Source of the DNA: Gemmatimonadaceae bacterium
GTDB lineage: Bacteria > Gemmatimonadota > Gemmatimonadetes > Gemmatimonadales > Gemmatimonadaceae
DNA length: 64,000 nucleotides
Reading direction: 5' to 3'
Assembly: GCA_019186945.1 (NCBI GenBank)
Contig: JABAQJ010000005.1
Coordinates: 124,001-188,000, forward strand
In this document: positions 45,020 to 54,132 of the stretch, piece after piece
Position numbering within the stretch: the first letter of the stretch is position 1
Layout of the letters: each line of letters opens with the position of its first letter
Notes under the pieces: generated by a model
What the model saw: the letters and a program-made list of their open reading frames with translations, nothing else
The model's database searches: none
What the model was told of the DNA's origin: nothing
Position numbers and translations under genes: made by a program

Positions 45020-46996
45020 TTACGCCGGCGATACCTCCGGTCCGCCCAGCAGCGGCGGAACCGCCGCCTTCGGCGGAACGTGGCCAAGCGGCGTTGAGGC
45101 TGGCGACGCCGGCGGCAAAGGCGGACGCGGCGGCAGTTCTTCGCCGCGCATCAGCACCGCTATGTCCTCGCGAGCCAGTGTCTCCCGCTCCAGTAGCGCC
45201 TTCGCTACCCGATGCAGCAAGTCGAAATGCTCCGTCAGCGTTGCCCTGGCTTTCTCGAACGCCCGGTCGATGACGTTCTTCACTTCAGCGTCCACCATCT
45301 GTGCCGTCTTCTCCGACACCTCGCGACGACTCATGATCTGCTGCCCCAGGAACACCTCCTGCTCGTTGTCCCCGACCAGAATCGGACCGATCGCGTCCGA
45401 CAAACCCCACTGCGTGACATAGCGACGAGCGATGCCGGTAGCCTGCTGAATGTCGCTGGCAGCCCCCGTAGTAACGCGGTCTCGGCCGAAGATCAGCTCC
45501 TCTGCCACACGACCACCATACGCCATCGCCAAGCGGGCCTCGATCTGCTCCCGGGTCACGGATACCCGATCGTCCTCGGGAAGGGTGAACGCCAGACCCA
45601 GCGCACGTCCGCGCGGGACGATAGTCACCTTGTGCAAGGGGTCGTTGCCCTTAACCATGATCGCGCACACGGCATGGCCTGCTTCGTGGTACGCCGTCAG
45701 CCGCCGTTCTTCTTCCTTCATGACGAGGGACTTCCGCTCCGCCCCAAGCATGACCTTGTCCTTCGCGTCCTCCAGATCGGCCATGTAGATCTTGTCATGA
45801 TTGCGACGAGCCGCGAGGAGTGCGCCCTCGTTGACCATGTTGGCCAAGTCCGCCCCTGCCATACCCGGTGTGCCGCGGGCAAGCGACGTGATGTTGACGT
45901 CTTCGGCGATTGGCTTGTTCCGCAGGTGAACACGCAGGATGCCCTCGCGACCGCGAAGGTCCGGCGAATCGACCACAATCTGTCGGTCGAAACGGCCTGG
46001 CCGCAACAGGGCCGGATCGAGGACGTCAGGCCGGTTCGTTGCCGCAATCAGGATGACGCCATCGTTGGATTCGAAGCCGTCCATCTCCACCAGCAACTGG
46101 TTGAGCGTCTGTTCGCGCTCGTCGTGTCCGCCACCCAGTCCCGCACCACGATGACGACCGACGGCATCGATCTCATCAATGAAGATGATGCACGGCGCGT
46201 GTGCCTTCCCCTGCTCAAACAGATCCCGGACACGTGACGCTCCGACTCCCACGAACATCTCGACGAAGTCCGAACCCGACATCGAGAAAAACGGCCGCGC
46301 GGCCTCTCCCGCCACCGCTTTCGCCAGGAGTGTCTTCCCCGTTCCCGGTGGCCCCACCAGCAACGCACCCTTCGGCAGACGACCGCCAAGCTTGGTGAAC
46401 TTCTGCGGATCCTTCAGGAACTCGATGACCTCTTCCAACTCCTGCTTCGCTTCGTCGCACCCCGCGACATCCGCGAACGTCACCTTCGGCGTATCGCCCG
46501 TCAGCAGCTTGGCCTTCGACTTGCCGAACGAAAAGGCCTTGGCTCCGCCCGCTTGCATCTGACGGAAAAGGAAGATCCAGAAGCCGATCAGCAGGAGGTA
46601 CGGGAGGAAGTTCAGAATGTAGGCGCCAATCGACGGACGCGACGCCTGCGCGGTCACCCGTACGCCCTTTTCCTTCAGAGCATCGAGTTCCTTCTCGGAG
46701 TCCGCGATCGGATAGCGCACGGTGAACCGCTTCACCTCGCGCCCCGAAATCACGATCCGCTGCTTGAAGTCGCCGGTGGCCTCGCGTCCGTCCTGAATCG
46801 TGACTTTCGAGACGTTATCGCGCGCGAGCTGTTCGCGGAAATCGGTATAGTCGATCTCCACAGCCTGCTCGGTCCGACCACCGGAGAACTGGATGACGGC
46901 GACAGGAATGAGAATGACGAGAATCCAGAACGAGAGCGTCTTGGAGATTCGTCCCCAACCGGGCTTCTTAGGCGATGTGGGAGGCATTGAGTCCAT
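45020..46996 (-). CDS. ftsH: ATP-dependent zinc metalloprotease FtsH
   Basis: Membrane-bound AAA+ protease of 658 residues that degrades misfolded membrane and short-lived cytoplasmic proteins. Two transmembrane helices (about 21-37 and 126-144) flank a periplasmic domain. Walker A GPPGTGKT is at 215-222, the second region of homology ends [20 protein letters not shown] (split for length), and the zinc site H437-E-A-G-H441 is complete. The Pro-rich tail is typical. It follows hpt by five bases; the tilS-hpt-ftsH order is widely conserved. Confidence 0.97.
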   Translation of the reverse strand: MDSMPPTSPKKPGWGRISKTLSFWILVILIPVAVIQFSGGRTEQAVEIDYTDFREQLARDNVSKVTIQDGREATGDFKQRIVISGREVKRFTVRYPIADSEKELDALKEKGVRVTAQASRPSIGAYILNFLPYLLLIGFWIFLFRQMQAGGAKAFSFGKSKAKLLTGDTPKVTFADVAGCDEAKQELEEVIEFLKDPQKFTKLGGRLPKGALLVGPPGTGKTLLAKAVAGEAARPFFSMSGSDFVEMFVGVGASRVRDLFEQGKAHAPCIIFIDEIDAVGRHRGAGLGGGHDEREQTLNQLLVEMDGFESNDGVILIAATNRPDVLDPALLRPGRFDRQIVVDSPDLRGREGILRVHLRNKPIAEDVNITSLARGTPGMAGADLANMVNEGALLAARRNHDKIYMADLEDAKDKVMLGAERKSLVMKEEERRLTAYHEAGHAVCAIMVKGNDPLHKVTIVPRGRALGLAFTLPEDDRVSVTREQIEARLAMAYGGRVAEELIFGRDRVTTGAASDIQQATGIARRYVTQWGLSDAIGPILVGDNEQEVFLGQQIMSRREVSEKTAQMVDAEVKNVIDRAFEKARATLTEHFDLLHRVAKALLERETLAREDIAVLMRGEELPPRPPLPPASPASTPLGHVPPKAAVPPLLGGPEVSPA

Positions 46997-47001
46997 CCGC
47001 G

Positions 47002-47511
47002 TTACTGCAAGCCAGCAATGTAAGGCAAGTGGCGGTAATTCTCCGCGTGATCGAGACCATATCCAACCAGGAACTCGTTCGGCGCGTCGAAGCCAACAAA
47101 CCTCGGTGGATACTTCAAGTGTGTTGCGACGTGCTTGTGCAGCAGCGCACAGACCTCGATGGATCTCGGATCCCTCGCCGCCAGCACCTCCATGACCTTG
47201 CCAAGCGTTCGACCCGAATCCACGATGTCCTCGACGAGAAGGATGTGCTTACCCTCGAGAGTCGTTTCCGGATCGTACACAAGACGCACCTCACCGCTCG
47301 ATACCATCTCGCTGCCATAGCTCGCCGCCACCAGGAAATCGACTTGCAGCGGTCGTTGAATGCTCCGCACCAGATCGCTGACGAAGATGAAGCTTCCCTT
47401 GAGCAGCCCGAGGATCAGCAGGGGACCGTCCGGATACGCATCGGTGATGTCACGGCCCAGGGCATGTACCCGAGCCGAGAGCTCCTCCGCCGTGTAGACG
47501 ATCCTTTTCAC
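47002..47511 (-). CDS. hpt: Hypoxanthine phosphoribosyltransferase
   Basis: Salvages hypoxanthine (and guanine) with PRPP to give IMP or GMP. The PRPP motif is LLVEDIVDSGRTLG, preceded by LLKGSFIFVSDLVR and DFLVAASYGS, and the C-terminus has FVGFDAPNEFLVGYGLD. I chose the GTG at 47511, which gives the normal N-terminus (M)KRIVYTAEEL and has GAGGGA seven to eight bases upstream. An earlier GTG at 47553 would overlap tilS and add 14 residues. Confidence 0.95.
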   Translation of the reverse strand: MKRIVYTAEELSARVHALGRDITDAYPDGPLLILGLLKGSFIFVSDLVRSIQRPLQVDFLVAASYGSEMVSSGEVRLVYDPETTLEGKHILLVEDIVDSGRTLGKVMEVLAARDPRSIEVCALLHKHVATHLKYPPRFVGFDAPNEFLVGYGLDHAENYRHLPYIAGLQ

Positions 47512-47533
47512 GGCGCGTCCCTCGAGCCGCGGA

Positions 47534-48862
47534 TCAGCTGACGTCGTACTCACACCTGTAGATCAGAAGAGGCCCACCGGGCCATACGGTTGCCGCACGT
47601 CCGCGGCGCACACCTGGAATCCACACCACGTCCCCACCCTCCGTCATGACCACGGGCCACCCTTCGCGTTCCGGCCCCCCAATGCGTTCATCCTCGAAGA
47701 AGCGAGCTACGCGCCGCGGACCTACGGCAAGATCGCTCTCCATGCGATCGCCTGGACGCCACGCCCGCACCGCATACGAACTACCGGCATCGAGCGCCGC
47801 CAGCCACGGATTCGACATCAACTCCAGTTCCCTAATATTAGTCAATTCAACGGGATAAAACCTCCATCCTCCAACCGATGTCACGCCCGATGGAGCCAGC
47901 GCGCGATTCCCCGGGAACAGCGTCCTGACTCGACGCATCATGAACCGATCCCGAAGGCGCAGCACCTCGAAACCGCCGCTGACCTGGATGCGACCACCGG
48001 AACGAGCTCCAGGCGTCCACTCGGTCAGTCTGACGATACCGCGTCGATCGGCCACGGCACCGCACCGCGCAAGCAGGGCCGGCCACATGAGAGCCAGTTG
48101 CTCGCTACTCATCGAGTCCAGCAGCTCAGCCCGTACAGTCACGGCGCCACCAATGGACGTTCGCTCGGCAAGCTCGATCGCCATCGCTTCCACACGACGA
48201 CGCAACCGGGCAGCACGAACCGACAGACGCAGAAGTTGACGTCGAAGCTGGGGATTGGCATCTGTCAGCGCCGGCAGGATTTCGTGTCTGACCCTATTTC
48301 GGGAGAAACGAAGGTCCGAATTGGCGGGATCCTCGATCCAGGGAACCAGCCGGCAGCTCGCGTACTCGCGCAACTGCTCGCGCGTGAAGCACAGGAGCGG
48401 CCGAGCGACGTCCGAGTCGGCGAGAAGCGCCGCAAGACCACGTGCCTCGGCGCCGCGAAGAAGCCGCATGACCACGGTCTCCACATGGTCATCCTGCGTG
48501 TGCGCGGTCACGATCCGTGCACTGTCGGCCGCGGCGACGCTTCTCAGGAACTCCCATCGAGCCCTTCGCCAGCTCGTTTCGTTGTGCGGGATCGTATCCG
48601 TTGACCGCCCGTTCCGCACCGGAAAGCCAAGAGCGCGGGCCGTCTGCGTTACCAGCTGCAGTGCGTCCTTCGCGTGCTGCCCGGTCCCATGGTCAAAGGT
48701 CGCAACTACGACCTCGGCTCGGGGGCGCCTGACCTTGGCAGCTGCATGCATGAGCGACATCGAATCCAGTCCACCCGAGACAGCGAGTACGACGTGCGAC
48801 TCTCCATCCAGTGTAACGGCGACCTTTCGCTCCAGCACGGAAACAATGCGGCAACCTCGCAT
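47534..48862 (-). CDS. tilS: tRNA(Ile)-lysidine synthetase TilS
   Basis: Modifies the wobble cytidine of the CAU-anticodon tRNA-Ile to lysidine so that it reads AUA. The PP-loop is VLAVSGGLDSMSLMHAA, followed by TFDHGTGQHAKDALQ, VTAHTQDDHVETVVMRLLRG and PWIEDPANSDLRFSRNRVR. All are TilS hallmarks. The C-terminal substrate-binding domain ends with VWIPGVRRG. About 442 residues from the ATG at 48862; a GTG at 48838 would give 434. The ATG lies on the same bases as the ATG of a plus-strand gene, so one of the two starts may be wrong. Confidence 0.94.
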   Translation of the reverse strand: MRGCRIVSVLERKVAVTLDGESHVVLAVSGGLDSMSLMHAAAKVRRPRAEVVVATFDHGTGQHAKDALQLVTQTARALGFPVRNGRSTDTIPHNETSWRRARWEFLRSVAAADSARIVTAHTQDDHVETVVMRLLRGAEARGLAALLADSDVARPLLCFTREQLREYASCRLVPWIEDPANSDLRFSRNRVRHEILPALTDANPQLRRQLLRLSVRAARLRRRVEAMAIELAERTSIGGAVTVRAELLDSMSSEQLALMWPALLARCGAVADRRGIVRLTEWTPGARSGGRIQVSGGFEVLRLRDRFMMRRVRTLFPGNRALAPSGVTSVGGWRFYPVELTNIRELELMSNPWLAALDAGSSYAVRAWRPGDRMESDLAVGPRRVARFFEDERIGGPEREGWPVVMTEGGDVVWIPGVRRGRAATVWPGGPLLIYRCEYDVS

Positions 48863-49154
48863 GGCGAAACTTACGCGATCGACTCGCGGAAGCGGATACG
48901 ACAGGCACTGGCTGCACGCAGGCGCAGTGACCATATTCTTCGGCGCACATACGCTCACGCTGGCAGCGAGGACTGTCGTGGAAACTCACGGACCATTCGG
49001 GACCCTGATCGCAGGCTTGGGCTTGGGCGCTTTCTACCTGGCGCTGATCTGGATCAACCTGCTCCTCGGTCATATGCTCGTACCGCTTTTTCTGATTCCC
49101 CTGACGTGGATTCAGGACGCCTTCCAGCGACGCAAGGCCACATCCACTTCCTGA
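48861..49154 (+). CDS. Small membrane protein, function unknown
   Basis: A 97-residue protein with a basic N-terminus (MAKLTRSTRGSGYDRHWLH). Two hydrophobic stretches follow, AGAVTIFFGAHTLTLAA and FGTLIAGLGLGAFYLALIW, and a further apolar stretch LGHMLVPLFLIPLTW. It ends in a basic tail. High GC at third codon positions supports coding. The start overlaps that of tilS on the other strand; an in-frame ATG at 48846 is the alternative and would lie inside tilS. No family is recognised. Confidence 0.6.
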   Translation: MAKLTRSTRGSGYDRHWLHAGAVTIFFGAHTLTLAARTVVETHGPFGTLIAGLGLGAFYLALIWINLLLGHMLVPLFLIPLTWIQDAFQRRKATSTS

Positions 49155-49218
49155 CGCCCGACTGCACTTGGCTAGACAACTGGGACGTGGCAATCGCCAT
49201 CGTCCCTTTTTGTTAGGC

Positions 49219-52140
49219 ATGATGCACCATCGAGCGCGCGCCCGCTACGCAACCGTGCGGCGAATTGTCGTGGCGTGCGTTGCCGTAGGGGGCCTGGTGG
49301 CGACGCCGGCGAACGCACAATCGCTGCCTAGGCCCGAGCGTGCATGGGAGTCGATCGCTACCGCGCACTTCGACATCCATTTCCCCAGGGAAATGCGGAA
49401 CTGGGCGGAGCCGGTCGCCCAACGCATGGAGAGCGTCGCTGCGGCCGTCAACGCACTCGTCGGCAACGCTCCCGCCGCTCGAGTCACGGTGGTCGTCGAA
49501 GACCCGTCCAACGTTGCCAACGGATTTGCGCTGCCATTCCTGGAGGGACCAGTCGTGTTCTTCTGGCCGACACCGCCCTCGCCCGGCCTGACCTTCGGAG
49601 ACAATCGTGGCTGGGGAGAGATGCTGGCGGTGCACGAGTACGGCCACATCGCGCACCTGACGATTCCAACACGAAACCCCTTCGAATCGTTCGTGTGGCG
49701 ATTTCTTCCCACGCGAATCGGTCCGGTCGCCAGACGCTCACCGGCTTGGGTAGTCGAAGGCTATGCAACGTGGATCGAGGGACGGCTGACGGGAAGCGGT
49801 CGCCCGGCAAGCGCAGGACGCGCGGCCGTTCTGCGCACCTGGGCACTGGACGGAAAGCTTCCAACGTACGAGCAAGTCAACAATACTGGGCCGTTCCTGA
49901 GTGGATCGATGCGGTACCTGGTCGGTTCCGCGTTCATCGAGTGGCTGGTCGAGCAGAAAGGCGATTCCAGCCTGCCGCAACTCTGGCGACGGATGAGCGC
50001 GCGCCAAGGCCGCTCTTTCGGTGAGGCGTTCCGCGGCGTGTTCGGCGCCTACCCGGATGAACTGTACGGCCGCTTCGCCGTGCACGTCATGGCGCAGTCG
50101 CTGGACGTCGCCCGTCAGCTTGGAAACCTGGGCATCCATGCCGGCGATCTGGTTCAGCATTATCGCTGGGCCGTCGGAGGACCAGCGGTCTCGCGCGACG
50201 GGAAGCTGGTCGCGCTTTCGATCGGCGCTCGTGGCAAGCCTTCGCGCATCGAGGTCTGGCAGGCAGACCCGGCACCAGACTCGGCGGTAGCACACCGACG
50301 CGCCCTGCTCCTCGCGCGCGACTCGCTCGACGTGCCGGCAATCGACTCTTTCCCTCCGGCGCGTCATCCCATCGCCACGCTCCGCGCCACTCTCGGGCGC
50401 TCACCAGAGTCTCCCCGGTTCTTCGCAGACGGAAAGCGGTTGCTCGTTGTCCGGGATGTGCCCACGGGTGACGGCGCGGTCCGTCCCGATCTTTTCGTGT
50501 GGAACTACGCCACGGGCCGTATGAGCCGTATCACCAGCGGTGCCGCGATTCGGAGCGCGGATCCAAGTCCCGACGGCAGGTCGGCCGTCGGAATCCAGTG
50601 CCTGAATGGCGTCTGCAGCGTGGTTGTCGTCGACGTTTCGAACGGCGCCGTTCGCACGCTCGTCTCGGGCTCTCCAGACGTCGTCTGGAATCGGCCGCGG
50701 GTCTCGCCGGACGGCCGCAGCGTTGCTGCCAGCGTACAGCGCGAAGGACGCTGGGCCATCGCAATCATATCGATGGACAGCGGGACCGTGCATCCAATCG
50801 CTCCGGCGGACGGCGCCGATCGGCACTCGCCGGTATTCACGCCCGACGGACGTGGCCTGATCGTGATCTCGGAACGAGGCGGAATCCCCAACATCGAGCT
50901 GCTGTCCGTTGACGGCGGCGCTCCCCGCACCTTGACGCGCCTGACGGGCGCCGCGCTTGCTCCAGAGGTGAGTCCGGCAGATGGACGCGTGTACTTCCTG
51001 ACGGTGCACGCTCGCGGTTACGACCTCAGACGGTTGTCGATCGATCCAGTCTCCGACTATGCCCCAGCAGTACTGGATGCACGGCATGCGCCGGTTGTGC
51101 CTCCTGCCGCCGAAGATCGACCGACATTCGCATCCGGATCGGTGAATGGCCCATTCGCATACGGTGTCGGGCCACGGAGGTGGCGGATCCTTCCCGGCGT
51201 GATCGCCGATGCGGACGGCGCCACGGCGACACTCAACGCCACCAATACCGACCCAATCGGTCGCCTTGGAGTAGTCGCGGTGGGAGGGATCGGTACGGAG
51301 CGTGCATGGCGCGGCGCCTCGATGGCCGCGACCTTCCGTGGGCTCGACGTGCACCTGTCGGGATCGGCCTGGAGTACCCAGCGTCTTGCGTCGTCCAACG
51401 CCGCATGGCTGGACTCGGCCGATTCCGTGGACGCCGCATCGACGGGAGCTGGCGTCGCAGTCTCGTATGCGCGCGACAATGCGTACTGGGGTATCCGCCT
51501 GTCTGCCGGCGGTGCTGCGAGCCGAATCGATGGCGGACGGCCCGACGGTGCGAAGCGACAGCTGGTTCTGGGCGATGTCGCAGTTCGCCTCACCCGAGCT
51601 CTGGGGACGACGACGTTGAATCTGACGGCAGCGCAGAGTTTGGGTGGCGGCCGCACGGCCGGCAGTGCGTGGACATCGGGTATGACACAAGCGACGGCCA
51701 CCTGGATGCTGCCGGGCGTGTCAGTGCGCATCGGCGGCCTCAGCGGACATGTGACGCCGCCTGCCGCGCCGACCGATGGCCGATCGTTCGAGCGGTTCCT
51801 GGTTGGCGGGTCGTCGTCTCCCTTCGCCGATGCACCGTATGCAACGTCGCAGATTCCGCTTCCTGGCGTCCCGATCGGGTACGCATCGGGCCAGCGCGTG
51901 GCGCTCATTCGCGCGACGCTGGCGGGGCAGGTCGTCGAGCCGACGATGACATGGCTTTCGGCTGGCGATGTTCGATCGGCGTGGACCCGTATCGCGAGCA
52001 TCGAGCGCGAGCTCTCCGTTCCGTCACTGGGATACGCGAGCTTGCCAGCAGTGCGGGCACGCGCGGGCCTCAGCTACGCACTCGACGTGCCATACGAGCA
52101 CCGCGTTCGCGCGTTCCTCAGCGTTCTGTATCGGCCGTAG
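49219..52140 (+). CDS. Secreted metallopeptidase with TolB-like propeller and predicted C-terminal barrel
   Basis: A 973-residue protein with a signal peptide (cleavage after ATPANAQ). A zinc peptidase-like domain has H139-E-Y-G-H143 and the likely third ligand Glu180 in WVVEGYATW. Residues of about 330-640 form TolB/WD40-like blades (VSPDGRSVAAS, PVFTPDGRGLIVIS, DPSPDGRSAVG). The last 300 residues are Gly/Ala/Thr-rich alternating strands ending in an aromatic-flanked LSVLYRP, which resembles an outer-membrane barrel. The start is ATG at 49219 (or 49222). Outer-membrane placement is inferred; no substrate can be named. Confidence 0.82.
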   Translation: MMHHRARARYATVRRIVVACVAVGGLVATPANAQSLPRPERAWESIATAHFDIHFPREMRNWAEPVAQRMESVAAAVNALVGNAPAARVTVVVEDPSNVANGFALPFLEGPVVFFWPTPPSPGLTFGDNRGWGEMLAVHEYGHIAHLTIPTRNPFESFVWRFLPTRIGPVARRSPAWVVEGYATWIEGRLTGSGRPASAGRAAVLRTWALDGKLPTYEQVNNTGPFLSGSMRYLVGSAFIEWLVEQKGDSSLPQLWRRMSARQGRSFGEAFRGVFGAYPDELYGRFAVHVMAQSLDVARQLGNLGIHAGDLVQHYRWAVGGPAVSRDGKLVALSIGARGKPSRIEVWQADPAPDSAVAHRRALLLARDSLDVPAIDSFPPARHPIATLRATLGRSPESPRFFADGKRLLVVRDVPTGDGAVRPDLFVWNYATGRMSRITSGAAIRSADPSPDGRSAVGIQCLNGVCSVVVVDVSNGAVRTLVSGSPDVVWNRPRVSPDGRSVAASVQREGRWAIAIISMDSGTVHPIAPADGADRHSPVFTPDGRGLIVISERGGIPNIELLSVDGGAPRTLTRLTGAALAPEVSPADGRVYFLTVHARGYDLRRLSIDPVSDYAPAVLDARHAPVVPPAAEDRPTFASGSVNGPFAYGVGPRRWRILPGVIADADGATATLNATNTDPIGRLGVVAVGGIGTERAWRGASMAATFRGLDVHLSGSAWSTQRLASSNAAWLDSADSVDAASTGAGVAVSYARDNAYWGIRLSAGGAASRIDGGRPDGAKRQLVLGDVAVRLTRALGTTTLNLTAAQSLGGGRTAGSAWTSGMTQATATWMLPGVSVRIGGLSGHVTPPAAPTDGRSFERFLVGGSSSPFADAPYATSQIPLPGVPIGYASGQRVALIRATLAGQVVEPTMTWLSAGDVRSAWTRIASIERELSVPSLGYASLPAVRARAGLSYALDVPYEHRVRAFLSVLYRP

Positions 52141-52414
52141 GGGCAGATCCGGCAGACGGACAAGAACGGCGGCACTTTTCCGAAGTCACGTGTGCTGCCT
52201 CAGGGATGGAGGAAGCACGGAATCCCGACAGGTCCCTTTGGGGCGTCACGGGAACACCTAACGCGAGGTTGGCCCATGCCTCGGCGACGTGCGAGGAAAT
52301 CGACAGCGCCTCGGTTTCGCTCGTCGCAGCGGCCATGCCGAGCGCCGAAAAGGGATCCTCGATCACGCGGCACGCGCAGGTCGGTCGTTCGGGACGAGAA
52401 TCGCGCAGTGTCAT
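52118..52414 (-). CDS. Doubtful small protein opposite the end of the metallopeptidase gene
   Basis: A 98-codon minus-strand frame beginning MTLRDSRPERPTCACRVIED, with a helical middle (ATSETEALSISSHVAEAW). Its first half shows coding-like GC at third positions; the second half does not. Its ATG overlaps the stop of a 39-codon frame (52413-52530) in an ATGA arrangement. No family is recognised and no ribosome binding site is evident. It overlaps the last 23 bases of the plus-strand gene in antisense. Confidence 0.25.
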   Translation of the reverse strand: MTLRDSRPERPTCACRVIEDPFSALGMAAATSETEALSISSHVAEAWANLALGVPVTPQRDLSGFRASSIPEAAHVTSEKCRRSCPSAGSAPTADTER

Positions 52415-52655
52415 GCACGTCCGGTGCCGTGCCTGCCACGATCCGTGTCGCCTTCCGAAGTTGTGGCCGAGCGCATCCGTTGCCGGCTCACGATTGCCAG
52501 TTCAAGCTCTTTCGCTGTGATCGTCACCATGAAAGGTCGTGCAACTTCCCGGGAATGTGCACGCTCGGCGTACAGGCAGAGAGGGATTTCTCCCTTGCCA
52601 CAAGTCGTGCATCACGACAAACTCCTGCCGGATTTTCTCCCCGCGCCCATTCGTC
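52141..52655. other. 515-bp stretch without a convincing gene
   Basis: This is the only gap above 300 bp in the window. It holds the doubtful minus-strand frames described at 52118-52530, a short GAGGGA/TCCCTT inverted repeat near 52590, and presumably the promoter of pntAA. A TTGCCA at about 52602 followed 17 bases later by CAAACT is a weak promoter candidate. Nothing else is visible. Confidence 0.5.
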
Positions 52656-53753
52656 ATGCGTATTGGAGTTCCCAAGGAATCGGTCGCCGGCGAGCGCCGC
52701 GTGGCGTTGTCGCCTGATGTCGCAGCACGCCTGGTCAAGGCCGGACACGAACTGCTGGTGGAGCGCGGAGCTGGACAGGCCGCGTACATGCCTGACGCGA
52801 CGTACGAGGCGGCGGGGGCGACGCTGACGGATACCACCGGCGCTTTCGGTGCGGAGATCGTCACCAAGGTTCAGACGCCGACACTTGGCGAAGCATCGCT
52901 GCTGGGCGACGGGGGGCTCCTGATATCGTTGCTGCAGCCTGGCGAGCAGGCGGCGCTGCTGGAGGCGCTTTCGTCACGCGGTATTCGGGCGCTGAGCCTG
53001 GAGCGTGTACCGCGCATCACGCGGGCGCAGTCGATGGACATTTTGTCGTCCCAGGCGACCATCGCCGGCTACAAGGCGGTGCTGCTGGCGGCGGCCCAAT
53101 CTCCACGGCTCTTTCCGATGCTGACGACAGCGGCAGGAAACATCCCCCCGGCGAAAGCGTTCGTGCTTGGCGCCGGTGTAGCCGGGCTCCAGGCGATCGC
53201 CACGGCACGCCGGCTTGGTGCAATCGTTTCCGGGTTCGACATCCGTGCCGCAGCGGCGGAACAGGTGCTCTCGTTAGGTGCGACGTTCGTGGGTCCCAAG
53301 CCGTCGAGCGACGCCGAGGTCAAGGGAGGCTACGCGCGCGAACAGACGGAGGACGAACGCAGGGCGACCACCGAGGCAATGGCCGCCCACCTCAAGGATC
53401 AGGACGTGGTCATCACCACGGCACAGATCCCGGGTCGGGCGGCACCGCGCCTGGTCACGCGCGCGATGGTCGAGTCGATGCGTCCCGGTGCCGTGATCGT
53501 CGATCTTGCCGCCGATTCGGGCGGCAACTGCGAGCTGACGAAGCCGGGTGACACGATCGACCACCGCGGTGTAGCGATCATCGGCGCGTCGAATCTGCCG
53601 TCGTCGATGCCCTATCACGCCAGTCTGATGTTCTCGAAGAACGTCTTCACTCTCCTGTCGCACCTCATCAGCAAGGAGGGCGTGCTCGCCGTCGACCCGA
53701 AGGACGAGATCACCGGGGCGATGCTGGTCACGACTGCGCCTGTCGCCGCCTAG
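52656..53753 (+). CDS. pntAA: NAD(P) transhydrogenase subunit alpha part 1 (NAD-binding)
   Basis: Soluble NAD(H)-binding dI subunit, 365 residues. It starts MRIGVPKESVAGERRVALSP, typical of the alanine dehydrogenase/PNT family, with SSQATIAGYKAV, the Rossmann loop VLGAGVAGLQAIATARRLGA, and TTAQIPGRAAPRLVT. The closing region GDTIDHRGVAIIGASNLPSS is PNT-specific. The ATG at 52656 was chosen because upstream sequence in frame has no homology. With the next two genes it forms the proton-pumping transhydrogenase that links NADH to NADPH. Confidence 0.95.
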   Translation: MRIGVPKESVAGERRVALSPDVAARLVKAGHELLVERGAGQAAYMPDATYEAAGATLTDTTGAFGAEIVTKVQTPTLGEASLLGDGGLLISLLQPGEQAALLEALSSRGIRALSLERVPRITRAQSMDILSSQATIAGYKAVLLAAAQSPRLFPMLTTAAGNIPPAKAFVLGAGVAGLQAIATARRLGAIVSGFDIRAAAAEQVLSLGATFVGPKPSSDAEVKGGYAREQTEDERRATTEAMAAHLKDQDVVITTAQIPGRAAPRLVTRAMVESMRPGAVIVDLAADSGGNCELTKPGDTIDHRGVAIIGASNLPSSMPYHASLMFSKNVFTLLSHLISKEGVLAVDPKDEITGAMLVTTAPVAA

Positions 53754-53817
53754 CGCGGCCATTCTCCCGCCAGGCCCACCGCGGCCCATCCCACCCTCCC
53801 TTCAGCCTCTCCTCTCC

Positions 53818-54132
53818 GTGGATCTCACGACGATCTTCCAGCTCTACGTGTTCATCCTCGCGGGATTCGTCGGGTTCATCATCATCCTGCGCGTCCCGTC
53901 GCTGCTGCACACGCCGCTGATGTCGGCGACCAACGCCATCTCGGGGATCTCGCTCGTGGGTGCGATCGTCGCCGCTGGCGGGCAGTACGGCCGACTATCC
54001 ACGATACTCGGCTTCATTGCCGTGATCTGCGCTGCGACGAACGTCGTCGCGGGATTCCTGATCACGGACCGCATGCTGGCGATGTTCGGGAAGAAGAAGC
54101 CCGCTGACGCTGCCACGAAGGGAGGAGCGTGA
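53818..54132 (+). CDS. pntAB: NAD(P) transhydrogenase subunit alpha part 2 (membrane)
   Basis: The split dIIa membrane piece of PntA, 104 residues. It carries three to four hydrophobic helices (LYVFILAGFVGFIIILRVPS, GISLVGAIVAAGG, GFIAVICAATNVVAGFLI). The conserved TPLMSATNAISG lies in the centre and FGKKKP near the end. The start is GTG at 53818, 64 bases after pntAA. The stop overlaps the pntB start by one base. In E. coli the same parts are fused into one PntA. Confidence 0.93.
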   Translation: MDLTTIFQLYVFILAGFVGFIIILRVPSLLHTPLMSATNAISGISLVGAIVAAGGQYGRLSTILGFIAVICAATNVVAGFLITDRMLAMFGKKKPADAATKGGA

